Below are positions 22,317 to 30,267 of a DNA stretch of 64,000 bases, piece by piece. The notes beneath the pieces were generated by a model. It had not been told where the DNA came from. It saw only the letters and a program-made list of their open reading frames with translations, and searched no databases. Both the position numbers and the translations under genes were made by a program. Source of the DNA: Sphaerisporangium perillae (lineage in GTDB: Bacteria; Actinomycetota; Actinomycetes; Streptosporangiales; Streptosporangiaceae). The stretch covers positions 62,001 through 126,000 of the forward strand of contig NZ_JALLPO010000028.1 in the NCBI RefSeq assembly GCF_023276435.1, read 5' to 3'. Each line of letters starts with the position of its first letter. The stretch's first letter is position 1.

Positions 22317-23492
22317 ATGCCGACCATGTGGTCCATCTCCGACGACACGCTCGCGGCGTGGACGCGGCGGTCGCTCGCCGACGTCGACGACCTGCTGCGC
22401 TCCACGCTGCACAGCCCGGGCGACCCGTTCCTCACCACCGTGGCCACGCACCTCCTCGCCGCCGGCGGCAAGCGGCTGCGCCCCGCGCTCGTCCTGCTCG
22501 CGGCGCGGTTCGGCGACCACGACCATCCGCACGTCGTACGCGCGGCGGCGGCCGTGGAACTCATGCACGTCGCCTCGCTGTACCACGACGACGTCATGGA
22601 CGAGGCGCCGACGCGACGCGGAGTGCCCAGCGTCAACGCCCGCTGGAGCAACCGCGTCGCGATCCTCGCCGGTGACTACCTGGTGGCCAGGGCGTCCGAG
22701 CTGGCGGCCCCGCTCGGAGCGGACGCCGTGGAAGAGCAGGCGCGCATGCTGACCCGGCTGGTCACCGGCCAGCTCCGCGAGACCGTGGAGGCCGGCCGCC
22801 ACCCCGACCCCGAGCGGTACTACATGAGCGTGATCGCCGACAAGACGGCCGCGCTGTTCACGCTCGCGACCCGGCTCGGCGCGCGAGCCTCGGGCGCGCC
22901 CGCCGGCACGGCCACGGCCCTCGGCGCCTATGGGGAGGCGCTCGGCATCGCGTTCCAGCTCTCCGACGACCTGCTCGACCTCGCCGAGCCGACCGCCCGT
23001 ACGGGCAAGCCCGCGAACGCCGACCTGCGCGAGGGCGTGGCGACACTGCCGGTACTGCGGGCCATCCGGCCGCGGATCCGCGGCTTCGGGGCGGACCGGA
23101 CCCGCGGCCAGGACACGGACCGGACGCGCGGCCTGGACACGGACCGGCCCCGCGGCCAGGACGCGACCCAGATCCGGGGTCTGAGCGTGAGCCGGATCCG
23201 TGGCTGGAGCGCGGGCCGGATCCGTGGCCGGAACCGGGCCGGGGGCGGCCGGGACTCGGCGCGACTGCGGAGGATGCTCGCCGCCGGCCCCATCACGGAC
23301 GCGCGTGAACTGGCGACCGTCGCGCGGCTGGTGCGGCGGTCGCCCGGCTTCGCGCAGACCCGGGCCGAGGTGGAACGCTACGCATGCCAGGCCCAGCAGG
23401 CACTGCTCGCCCTACCTGCCGGCCCCGCCCGCGACGCCCTCCACGCGCTGTGCGACGACGTCGTCTCCCGCGCGGCGCCATCCTCCGCCTGA
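22317..23492 (+). CDS. Polyprenyl (geranylgeranyl-type) diphosphate synthase with repeat insert
   Basis: 391 residues, against about 320-340 for the family. Condenses isopentenyl diphosphate with allylic diphosphates. Motifs: GGKRLRPALVLLAA, first aspartate-rich motif DDVMD (91-95), GDYLVARA, and second motif QLSDDLLD. After GVATLPVLRAIR there is an insertion of seven octapeptides of the form xRxRGxxx (residues 252-307), then the normal C-terminal helices resume. The insert lies in the loop before the late helices and should leave the active site intact. It follows a membrane-protein gene by 7 bp. The product chain length (quinone side chain or carrier lipid) cannot be read from the sequence. 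Confidence 0.88.
   Translation: MPTMWSISDDTLAAWTRRSLADVDDLLRSTLHSPGDPFLTTVATHLLAAGGKRLRPALVLLAARFGDHDHPHVVRAAAAVELMHVASLYHDDVMDEAPTRRGVPSVNARWSNRVAILAGDYLVARASELAAPLGADAVEEQARMLTRLVTGQLRETVEAGRHPDPERYYMSVIADKTAALFTLATRLGARASGAPAGTATALGAYGEALGIAFQLSDDLLDLAEPTARTGKPANADLREGVATLPVLRAIRPRIRGFGADRTRGQDTDRTRGLDTDRPRGQDATQIRGLSVSRIRGWSAGRIRGRNRAGGGRDSARLRRMLAAGPITDARELATVARLVRRSPGFAQTRAEVERYACQAQQALLALPAGPARDALHALCDDVVSRAAPSSA
23070..23237 (+). repeat. 24-bp tandem repeat, 7 units, in the polyprenyl synthase gene
   Basis: Seven consecutive 24-bp units encode xRxRGxxx octapeptides: PRIRGFGA, DRTRGQDT, DRTRGLDT, DRPRGQDA, TQIRGLSV, SRIRGWSA, GRIRGRNR. Units 2-4 are nearly identical at DNA level and the outer ones have diverged, pointing to recent slippage or unequal crossing-over in an in-frame linker. 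Confidence 0.9.
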
Positions 23493-23674
23493 CGCCGGCC
23501 ACGCCCCCGCATCCTCTGCTCCTGGGCACCCCACGGGGACGGGCGCCCAGAAGCACTCACGGAACCGTCGGCCGGGTCACGGCGGCGGCGGCGGCGGAGT
23601 GCTCGGCGGTCTCGACCGGTCGGCTCTGGCTTCTCGGTCACTGGGGCCGGGGCCACGCAGGTTCGGAATGGTGG

Positions 23675-24340
23675 TCAGCGGGTCGGGTTGACGAAGCCGG
23701 ACTCGTAGGCGGCGATCACGGCCTGGGTGCGGTCGCGGGCTCCGAGCTTGGCGAGGACGTTGCCGACGTGGGTCTTGACCGTCTCGGCCCCCACCACCAG
23801 CCGCGCGGCGATCTCCGCGTTGGACAGGCCGGTGGCCATCAGGCGCAGGACCTCCTCCTCGCGTTCGGTCAGGCGGGCACGGCGGAGCCGGTCGGCGGCC
23901 GGCCCGTCGACCCCGCCGCGGCCGTACGCGCCGGCCAGGCGGCGGATCGCCGCCGGGAACACCAGGGACTCCCCGCGCGCCACCACCCGTACCGCCTCCA
24001 CGACCTCGGGTGGCCGGGTGCGCTTGAGGATGAACCCGCCGGCGCCCGCGCGCAGCGCCTCGTACACGTGGTCGTCGTTCTCGAAGGTGGTGATCATCAG
24101 CACCCGCGGCGGCTCGCTCGACGCGGCGAGGAGCCGGCGCGTCGCCTCGATGCCGTCGATCGCGGGCATCCGCACGTCCATGAGGAGCACGTCGGGCCGG
24201 GTGCGGGCCACCATCGCCATCACCTCGGCACCGTCGGCGGCCTCCCCGACGACCTCCAGGTCGGACTGCGCGTCGATGATCACCCGGAGCCCCACCCGGA
24301 CCAGTTCCTCGTCGTCGACGATCGCCACCCGAATCGTCAC
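23675..24340 (-). CDS. NarL/LuxR-family response regulator
   Basis: 221 residues. Receiver domain: acidic pocket VAIVDDEE, phospho-acceptor [13 protein letters not shown] for the conserved Thr, and LKRTRPPE for the conserved Lys. A LuxR-type helix-turn-helix ends the protein: [20 protein letters not shown] and [23 protein letters not shown] start at 24340 overlaps the histidine kinase stop (GTGA), so the pair is co-translated. It should be activated by that kinase and bind promoters as a dimer. The target genes are not evident; neighbouring genes have no obvious shared operator. Standard length. Confidence 0.93.
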   Translation of the reverse strand: MTIRVAIVDDEELVRVGLRVIIDAQSDLEVVGEAADGAEVMAMVARTRPDVLLMDVRMPAIDGIEATRRLLAASSEPPRVLMITTFENDDHVYEALRAGAGGFILKRTRPPEVVEAVRVVARGESLVFPAAIRRLAGAYGRGGVDGPAADRLRRARLTEREEEVLRLMATGLSNAEIAARLVVGAETVKTHVGNVLAKLGARDRTQAVIAAYESGFVNPTR

Positions 24341-25692
24341 GGTGCCTCTCCCTCCAGTGCCGGCAGGTGAACCGAGACGCGCCAGTGGGCGCCGTCCGGG
24401 CCGGCCGTCATCGTTCCGCCGAGCAGTGTGACGCGTTCGCGCATGCCCACCAGCCCGCGCCCGCCCTCGCGCCGTGGACGGGCGGCGGTTACGGGGTTGG
24501 ACACCTCGATCGTCAGCGTAGGCCCGTCCACGGCGACGCGCAGCGCGACCGGAACCGGTCCCGCGTGCCGGAGCACGTTCGTCAGGCTCTCCTGGATGAT
24601 GCGGTATCCCTCCCGGGACACCGGGGCGGGCAGGTCGTCCACCGAGCCCTCGATCTCGGTGTCCACCTCGACGCCGGTTCCGCGCGAATGCGCCACCAGC
24701 CTGTCCAGGTCCCCAAGCCCGTGCGGCGGCGCCCCGCCGCCCCCCGCACCGGCCCGCTCGTCGGCCCGCTGACCGGCCCGCCCATCGGCTCGCTGACCGG
24801 CCCGCCCATCGGCTCGCTGACCGGCCGGCTCGTCGGCTCGGTCGCGTTCGCGCAGCATGCCGAGCACCCGGTCGAGGTCCTCGGTCGCGGCCCGCCCGGT
24901 CTCCTCGATCGCCTGGAGCGCGCCGCGGGCGAACTCCGGATCGGTGTCCAGCAGGTGCAACGCGGCGGACGCCTGCAGCATCGTCACGGTCAGCGCGTGC
25001 CCGATGGAGTCGTGCAGTTCGCGGGCCAGCCGGTTGCGTTCGGCGAGGCGGGCCGCCCGCGCCTCCAGGGCCGCGATGCGCTCGGCCGGCGAGGGCCCGA
25101 GCAGCACGGGCGCCATGACGGCCGCCAGCGCCCCGAGCCCCGCCACGGCGTACAGGACCCCGGCGAGCGTGACGACGCCGAGCAGCGACAGCCACCCGGT
25201 GTCGTGCTCGTCCAGCGGCCCGATCCGCAGCCCGTCCAGCGCGCCTCCGGCGATGCCGAACCACTGGACGACGAACGTCACGCCCATCACCAGGGGGATG
25301 AGGATCAGCAGCGCGACGACCCCGCCCGCGACCAGGTGGACGGCGAACCACAGGGCCGCCCGCACGCGGGTCTCCCGCGCCTCCCGTCCGGACTCCGCCG
25401 TCACGGGTGGATCCGGAAGCGGGACGCCGAGCAGGGCACGCGCGGCCACGATCTCCAGCGCCCTCGTCCCGCGCAGGAACGGCGGCACCACGCCGATCAC
25501 GACCACGAGCGCGAGCACGAGCACGAGCAGCCCGTACGGCGCGTCCGGCACGGTGAACATCCCCGCGAACAGGACCGCCACCAGGACGTACGGCAGCAGC
25601 AGCACGCCACCGAGCAGCAGGTGGACCCCCCGCCGATAGGTCGCCCCGCTCACCAGCGGCCGCACAACGGCGCCGACCCTCACGCCCGCCAT
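24337..25692 (-). CDS. Sensor histidine kinase, HisKA_3 type
   Basis: 451 residues from ATG 25692 (GGGAGA just upstream). The N-terminal half has four to six membrane spans ([78 protein letters not shown]) and no large external sensor domain. The phospho-acceptor helix is [18 protein letters not shown]. The ATPase part has [14 protein letters not shown] (N box) and [14 protein letters not shown] (G box). Between the two is a low-complexity linker of repeated AGQRADGR units that is not typical of the family. It pairs with the overlapping NarL-type regulator. The signal may be membrane or cell-wall related, as for other small-sensor kinases. Confidence 0.9.
   Translation of the reverse strand: MAGVRVGAVVRPLVSGATYRRGVHLLLGGVLLLPYVLVAVLFAGMFTVPDAPYGLLVLVLALVVVIGVVPPFLRGTRALEIVAARALLGVPLPDPPVTAESGREARETRVRAALWFAVHLVAGGVVALLILIPLVMGVTFVVQWFGIAGGALDGLRIGPLDEHDTGWLSLLGVVTLAGVLYAVAGLGALAAVMAPVLLGPSPAERIAALEARAARLAERNRLARELHDSIGHALTVTMLQASAALHLLDTDPEFARGALQAIEETGRAATEDLDRVLGMLRERDRADEPAGQRADGRAGQRADGRAGQRADERAGAGGGGAPPHGLGDLDRLVAHSRGTGVEVDTEIEGSVDDLPAPVSREGYRIIQESLTNVLRHAGPVPVALRVAVDGPTLTIEVSNPVTAARPRREGGRGLVGMRERVTLLGGTMTAGPDGAHWRVSVHLPALEGEAP
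24747..24842 (-). repeat. 24-bp tandem repeat, 4 units, in the histidine kinase gene
   Basis: Four 24-bp units encode [16 protein letters not shown]-type octapeptides between the dimerisation helix and the ATPase domain. The two central units are identical. This is the second 24-bp in-frame array within 1.7 kb, in a different gene and with a different sequence from the 23070 array. Confidence 0.9.
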
Positions 25693-25843
25693 TCTCCCGC
25701 AACCCTCCAAGCCTCTGACCCGGCCCAGGCGACCAGCGACAAGACACTCAGGTCCGAGGGTCTCATCTTTGAGGGCCTCACGGATGACAGCGCATGGACG
25801 ACACCGTGGCCGCCGACGCGGGGCGCAGGGACGCGCCGGGCCC

Positions 25844-26356
25844 ATGAAGGGCGAGGACCCGGTGGGTCAGAGTGTGCTGCCCGCCGACGTCGGCCCGCCA
25901 GTCTACCGGCGCTGGGGCGGCGTGGAGGGGCTGGCGGCCGACGCGCTCGATCTGGCGAGCGGCGAGCCGTGGCCGGTCCCCGACACCGGCACGATCGAGG
26001 GCGACCTGCGGGCCCTCGCCCGCCTGGTGGTCACCGGCTTCACCGATCCGGAGACCGGGCCGGTGTCCACGGCGTTCATCGCGGCGGCCGTACGCAACCC
26101 CGCGACCGCGACGGCGCTGCACGCGTTCTTCGCGGCCCGCCACGCGCAGTCGGGGGCGCTCGTGACCCGCGCCATCGCACGTGGCGAGCTGCCGGAGGGC
26201 ACCGACGCCGCCGAGGTCGTCAGGGTCGCGGTCGCCCCGCTCTACTACCGGCTGTTCATCACCGGTGAGCCGATCGACGAGGCGGTGGCGAACCGTGCCG
26301 CCGACGCCGCCCTCGCGGCCGCCCGCGCCGGGGTTTTCCGGGCGCCGATGCCGTGA
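25844..26356 (+). pseudogene. TetR-family regulator with deleted DNA-binding helices
   Basis: The C-terminal ligand domain looks intact (RALARLVVTGFTDPETGPVS, FFAARHAQSGALVTRAIARG, APLYYRLFITGEPID), matching TetR/AcrR proteins of the TetR_C_11 kind. At the N-terminus, QSVLPADVG is followed directly by PPVYRRWGG, the end of the usual recognition helix (xVYRRWxSK). About 20-25 residues holding helices 2 and 3 are missing, in frame. The product cannot bind DNA in the normal way. ATG 25844 has no good SD. I treat it as a broken regulator, though a truncated protein may still be made. Confidence 0.65.
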
Positions 26357-26509
26357 GCCGCCACCGCCCCCCGTTCGGGTGGCGCGCTACCTTGCCCGTG
26401 CTGGAACGGTCGATGCCGTGGTGGGTTCACACGGGCCACTACCGGCATGGGTGCCGGGTGGGCCATCCCCCTGTCCTAGAAGCCGAGCGAGGATCTTCGC
26501 CTCAGGCGG

Positions 26510-27466
26510 CTATCTCCGGCGGCCGCGGGGCTTCAGGCGGGTGGTGGGGAGGGCGGGGGCGGGGATCGGGGTGCCGTCGAAGGCCTCGACGATGCCGAAC
26601 TCGGTGCCCTCTTCCCATTCCTTGCGGAACCGGTCGATCTCCTCGTGGCTGCGGCCGACGAAGTTCCACCACATGACGATCTCCTCCCCGAACGGCTCGC
26701 CGCCGAGCAGGAGGACCCGACCGGCCTCGCGGGCCTGAAGGACCAGCTCCGAGCGGCCGCAGCCGAGGTACAGCAGGGGCCCGGGGGCCAGGAGGACGCC
26801 GTCGGCCTCGACGGCGCCGGTGAGGGCCATCACCGCGTACTCGAAGTCCGGCCGGAGGGGGATGCTGAAGCCCGCCGCCTCGTCGAAGGCCAGCTCCGCG
26901 CCGACCAGAGGGGTGTGGATCCGCGCCGGCGAGGTGCGGCCGGCGAGCTCTCCGGCGATGACGGTCACCGTGACCCCGGGCGCGGTGAGCACGGGAAGGG
27001 CCGGATGGTGGTCGAAGGCGGGGGCCGCGTGGCGGGCCCCCTCGGGGAGCGCCACCCACAGCTGCACCCCGTGCAGCACGGCGTCCCGCTCCACGGACTC
27101 CTCGGAGTGGGAGATCGCCCGGCCGGCGGTCATCAAATTCAGCCGGCCGGGGCTGATGAGCTGCTCGCTGCCGAGGCTGTCGCGGTGCAGCACCGTGCCC
27201 TGGAGCAGCCAGCTCACCGTCTGCAGCCCGGTGTGCGGGTGCGGCGCCACCCGCATGGTCGCCGGCTCGGGACCGTAGTGGTCCACGAAGCACCACGCGC
27301 CGACCATCCGGCGTTCGCGGTTCGGCAGGGTTCTGGTCACCGTCATGCCCCGAGGACCGCCGAGGACCACGTCGCGGCCGGTGAGCAGCTCGCGCACCGG
27401 CCCTTCCGCGGCCACGTCCGGACCGCCGCACACCGTCTCCTGAGGATCCCTCTCCAGGTTGCTCAC
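26510..27466 (-). CDS. Pirin-family cupin protein
   Basis: 318 residues, the standard pirin size. The bicupin fold is shown by the N-terminal metal site VAPHPHTGLQTVSWLLQG, with the HxH ligands, and by the later RAISHSEESVE His/Glu pair. GVQLWVALPE is another family signature. The C-terminal cupin carries PFGEEIVMWWNFVGRSHEEI, seen in most bacterial pirins. Pirins bind iron and some have quercetinase or redox-sensing activity; the substrate here is unknown. It lies downstream of glmS on the same strand but beyond a strong hairpin, so it is probably a separate transcript. Confidence 0.92.
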   Translation of the reverse strand: MSNLERDPQETVCGGPDVAAEGPVRELLTGRDVVLGGPRGMTVTRTLPNRERRMVGAWCFVDHYGPEPATMRVAPHPHTGLQTVSWLLQGTVLHRDSLGSEQLISPGRLNLMTAGRAISHSEESVERDAVLHGVQLWVALPEGARHAAPAFDHHPALPVLTAPGVTVTVIAGELAGRTSPARIHTPLVGAELAFDEAAGFSIPLRPDFEYAVMALTGAVEADGVLLAPGPLLYLGCGRSELVLQAREAGRVLLLGGEPFGEEIVMWWNFVGRSHEEIDRFRKEWEEGTEFGIVEAFDGTPIPAPALPTTRLKPRGRRR

Positions 27467-27600
27467 CTGGACACTGTACGACTCCCCCGATCGGACGATC
27501 CGCCCTCGCCTCCGGAGGCGCTACAGCGCCACCTCTACGGTAGGCCGGGGGTGGGCGCGCAGCCACGGTTCGCGCCCGGAGCCGGGCTTCCCTGCGGTAT

Positions 27601-27643
27601 GCCCTGCGCCTCGCGCCCGTCCTCCGGGCGTGAGCCGCAGGGC
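27601..27643 (-). terminator. Hairpin terminator after glmS
   Basis: Nested inverted repeats: outer arms GCCCTGCG (27601-27608) and CGCAGGGC (27636-27643), inner CGCCCG/CGGGCG around a TCCT loop. It lies 8 bp past the glmS stop. There is no T-tract, as is common in high-GC actinomycetes. Confidence 0.7.
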
Positions 27644-27651
27644 ACCAGGGG

Positions 27652-29472
27652 TCACTCGACGGTGACGCTCTTGGCGAGGTTGCGGGGCTTGTCGACGTCG
27701 CGTTCGAGGGCGACGGCGGCGTGGTAGGCGAGAAGCTGCAGGGGGATGCCGAGCAGGATGGGGTCCAGCTCGACCTCGTTCTTCGGGACGACGATGACGT
27801 CCTCGGCGAGCTTGGCGTCGGGCACGCGGTGGCCCACCATGAGGACCTTGCCGCCGCGGGCGCGGATCTCGCCGAGTGTGGTGAGGTTCTTGTCGAGCAG
27901 CTCGTCGTCGGGGACGATCGCGACGGTCGGCATCTCGGGGCCGATGAGCGCCAGGGGCCCGTGCTTCAGCTCGCTCGCCGGGTAGGCCTCGGCGTGGACG
28001 TAGGAGACCTCCTTGAGCTTCTGGGCGCCCTCGCGGGCGACCGGGTAGCCGCGCACCCGGCCGACGAACATCATGCTGGGGTGGGGGGCGTACTTGCGGG
28101 CGAGGGCCTCGATGGCGTCGCCCTGCTTGAGGATCTCCTCGATCTGCTCGGGGAGCCTCTTCAGTCCCTCGACGATGCGCCGCCCGTCGGCGGGCGAGAG
28201 GTCGTGGACCCGGCCGAAGTGCAGGGCGATCAGGGCGAAGGCCACGGCCGTGGAGGTGAATGCCTTGGTGGAGGCCACGGAGACCTCGGGCCCGGCGTGC
28301 AGGTAGACGCCGCCGTCCACCTCGCGGGCGATGGCGCTGCCGACCGCGTTGACCACGCCGAGCACCCGGCCGCCCTTGCGCTTGAGCTCCTGCACGGCGG
28401 CCAGGGTGTCGTAGGTCTCCCCCGACTGGCTGACGGCGACGTACAGCGTGTCGTGCTCGACGACGGGGCTGCGGTAACGGAACTCCGAAGCCGGCTCGGC
28501 GTCGGCGGGAATGCGGGCGAGTTCCTCGATGAGCTGGGCGCCGATCTGTCCCGCGTAGTACGCCGAACCACAGCCGATGATCTTGACGCGGCGGAACGCG
28601 CGGGTCTCGCGGGCGTCGAGGTTGAGGCCGCCGAGGTGGGCGATGTTGAACCGGCCGTCCAGGCGGCCGCGCAGCGTGCGGGCCACCGACTCGGGCTGGT
28701 CGGAGATCTCCTTGAGCAGGTAGTGCTCGTAGCCGCCGGTGTCGTAGTGCCCGGCGTCCCAGTCGACGGTCAGCGGCTCCTTGGAGGTGGCGCGGGCGTC
28801 CATGGTGAAGGTGCGGAACCCGTCGGCGCGCAGCACGGCCAGCTCGCCGTCCTCCAGGTGGACGACCTGCCGCGTGTAGCGGACCAGCGCGGCCACGTCG
28901 GAGGCGCAGAACATCTCCTTCTCGCCGATGCCGATGACGATGGGGCTGCCGTTGCGGGCGACGACGATCTCGCCGGTGCGCTGGGCGTCGACCACGGCGA
29001 TGCCGTAGGTGCCGACGATGCTCTTCAGGGCCTTCCTGACCGCCTCCTCCAGGGAGTCGGTGTCCTCGACGGTGCGGGCGATGAGGTGGGCGAGCACCTC
29101 GGTGTCGGTCTCGGAGGCGAAGACGGCGCCGTCGGCGACGAGCTTCGCGCGTAGCTCGTCGGCGTTCTCGATGATGCCGTTGTGCACGACCGCGATGCGC
29201 TCGGAGGTGTCCAGGTGGGGGTGGGCGTTGACGTCGTTGGGGACGCCGTGGGTGGCCCAGCGGGTGTGCCCGATGCCCAGGCCGCCCTTGAACCTCGCCG
29301 GTACGGCCGCCGCGAGGTCGGCGACCCTGCCTTTGACCTTGCGCATCTTCAGGCCTTTGTTGCTCACCACGAGACCGGCCGAGTCGTAGCCACGGTATTC
29401 CAGGCGCTGCAGGCCCTCGAGCAGGATCGGCGCCGCGTCCTTCGGGCCGATATAAGCGACGATTCCACACAT
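27652..29472 (-). CDS. glmS: Glutamine--fructose-6-phosphate aminotransferase
   Basis: 606 residues. Makes glucosamine-6-phosphate from fructose-6-phosphate and glutamine, the entry to peptidoglycan precursors. The mature protein begins at Cys2 (MCGIVAYIGPKDAAPILLEG), the glutaminase nucleophile, so the start is ATG 29472 with AAGGAG upstream; longer frames upstream are not used. Glutaminase motifs are HTRWATHG, HNGIIEN and SETDTEVLAHLI. Two SIS domains follow, with CGSAYYAGQIGAQLIEEL, SQSGETYDT and the C-terminal AVALERDVDKPRNLAKSVTVE. The full length is intact. No glmS ribozyme is seen in the leader. A small conserved gene lies 17 bp upstream on the same strand. Confidence 0.97.
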   Translation of the reverse strand: MCGIVAYIGPKDAAPILLEGLQRLEYRGYDSAGLVVSNKGLKMRKVKGRVADLAAAVPARFKGGLGIGHTRWATHGVPNDVNAHPHLDTSERIAVVHNGIIENADELRAKLVADGAVFASETDTEVLAHLIARTVEDTDSLEEAVRKALKSIVGTYGIAVVDAQRTGEIVVARNGSPIVIGIGEKEMFCASDVAALVRYTRQVVHLEDGELAVLRADGFRTFTMDARATSKEPLTVDWDAGHYDTGGYEHYLLKEISDQPESVARTLRGRLDGRFNIAHLGGLNLDARETRAFRRVKIIGCGSAYYAGQIGAQLIEELARIPADAEPASEFRYRSPVVEHDTLYVAVSQSGETYDTLAAVQELKRKGGRVLGVVNAVGSAIAREVDGGVYLHAGPEVSVASTKAFTSTAVAFALIALHFGRVHDLSPADGRRIVEGLKRLPEQIEEILKQGDAIEALARKYAPHPSMMFVGRVRGYPVAREGAQKLKEVSYVHAEAYPASELKHGPLALIGPEMPTVAIVPDDELLDKNLTTLGEIRARGGKVLMVGHRVPDAKLAEDVIVVPKNEVELDPILLGIPLQLLAYHAAVALERDVDKPRNLAKSVTVE

Positions 29473-29489
29473 ATTCGATCTCCTTGGCG

Positions 29490-29768
29490 CTAGCCGTAAA
29501 CGATGCGGCGCAGTTGGCGCAACGACAGCTCCGGTGCCGCGACGGGGCGGGCGGAGAGCTCGGCGGCGATGGCGGGGAAGATCTGCTCGTTGGTGCCCCC
29601 GCGCGATTTCATCTCGCCGTGGCGTCGCCGGACGAACTCCTCGATGGGCTCGGAGAAGTACGCGACGACCTCGGCGACCACCCGCGCGGCCTCTCCAGGC
29701 CCGAGCGGGGTGGTGCGGGTCAGATGCGTGATCAGATCTTCGTGGGAATACTGCCGTGCCGTTGACAC
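29490..29768 (-). CDS. Small conserved protein upstream of glmS
   Basis: 92 residues: STARQYSHEDLITHLTRTTP, then GEAARVVAEVVAYF and EFVRRRHGEMKSRGGTNEQI, ending in LSLRQLRRIVYG. It is helical, soluble, cysteine-free, and of a type I recall next to actinobacterial glmS, without known function. GTG 29768 has no Shine-Dalgarno. A promoter with -35 TTGGCG (29806-29801), an 18-bp spacer and -10 TAAAGT (29782-29777) places the mRNA start at or next to the GTG, so it is probably leaderless. It is likely co-transcribed with glmS (17-bp gap). Confidence 0.7.
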   Translation of the reverse strand: MSTARQYSHEDLITHLTRTTPLGPGEAARVVAEVVAYFSEPIEEFVRRRHGEMKSRGGTNEQIFPAIAAELSARPVAAPELSLRQLRRIVYG

Positions 29769-29776
29769 AGGGCAGG

Positions 29777-29827
29777 ACTTTACGCAGGAAAGCGACGGCA
29801 CGCCAAGAATCCTGCCCGAATTCGGGC
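29777..29827 (-). promoter_or_regulatory. Promoter of the glmS operon with upstream palindrome
   Basis: -35 TTGGCG (29806-29801) and -10 TAAAGT (29782-29777), 18 bp apart, with the GTG start 8 nt beyond the -10. Just upstream is a perfect 14-bp palindrome GCCCGAATTCGGGC (29814-29827), well placed for an activator or repressor. Read from sequence; binding is not tested. Confidence 0.55.
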
Positions 29828-29998
29828 AACGATACGTACTTGATCCCCTCGATCCACCACCATCTCCAGCCGATGCCCTCAGGTATCGGGCTGAAACCGG
29901 TAACCCGTACGCACCCCTGTTCCGCGTGGACTGTGCACGAAGGCCCCATGGACGCGCTAGAGTCTGTGCGTACCCGGAGAGTCTCCTCCCGGGTTCAT

Positions 29999-30071
29999 GC
30001 GGACGTGGCTCAGCTGGTAGAGCATCACCTTGCCAAGGTGAGGGTCGCGGGTTCGAATCCCGTCGTCCGCT
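29999..30071 (+). tRNA. tRNA-Gly (GCC), copy 1
   Basis: 73 nt cloverleaf: acceptor GCGGACG pairs with CGTCCGC, discriminator T. The anticodon loop is CTTGCCAAG (anticodon GCC), and the T-loop is GGTTCGAATCC. CCA is not encoded. Identical to the copy at 33102-33174. Confidence 0.97.
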
Positions 30072-30084
30072 CGGAAAGATCCCT

Positions 30085-30155
30085 GGTGGAGTGGCCGAGA
30101 GGCGAGGCAGCGGCCTGCAAAGCCGCGTACACGGGTTCAAATCCCGTCTCCACCT
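30085..30155 (+). tRNA. tRNA-Cys (GCA)
   Basis: 71 nt: acceptor GGTGGAG pairs with CTCCACC, discriminator T. The anticodon loop reads CCTGCAAAG (anticodon GCA), and the T-loop is GGTTCAAATCC. It lies 13 bp after tRNA-Gly, so the two are one transcript. Confidence 0.96.
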
Positions 30156-30205
30156 CAACGAGACCTCCGCACCTCAGGGGTCAAGGATGTAGCCGGTCAG
30201 CGGGA

Positions 30206-30222
30206 CACCGCCTCGGGCGGTG
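30206..30222. terminator. Short hairpin between tRNA-Cys and the convergent aldehyde dehydrogenase gene
   Basis: CACCGCC and GGCGGTG (30206-30212, 30216-30222) form a 7-bp stem with a 3-nt loop, in the gap between convergent transcripts. It could terminate either side. There is no T-tract. Confidence 0.4.
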
Positions 30223-30267
30223 CCACCGGCCCGCGTTCCCGGCGTGATCGCCGTCAGCGGGTGATCG

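Noticed and set aside
23070-23237. CRISPR-like array
   Set aside because: Units are contiguous 24-mers with no spacers, in a coding frame; no cas genes are in the window.
23579-23598. CGG trinucleotide run after the polyprenyl synthase gene
   Set aside because: Short simple repeat, expected at this base composition.
27467-29154. Long plus-strand ORF opposite glmS (and similar long antisense ORFs throughout)
   Set aside because: GC-rich codon bias opens antisense frames. They are His/Val/Gly/Asp-rich with no domains, and the other strand has a clear gene.
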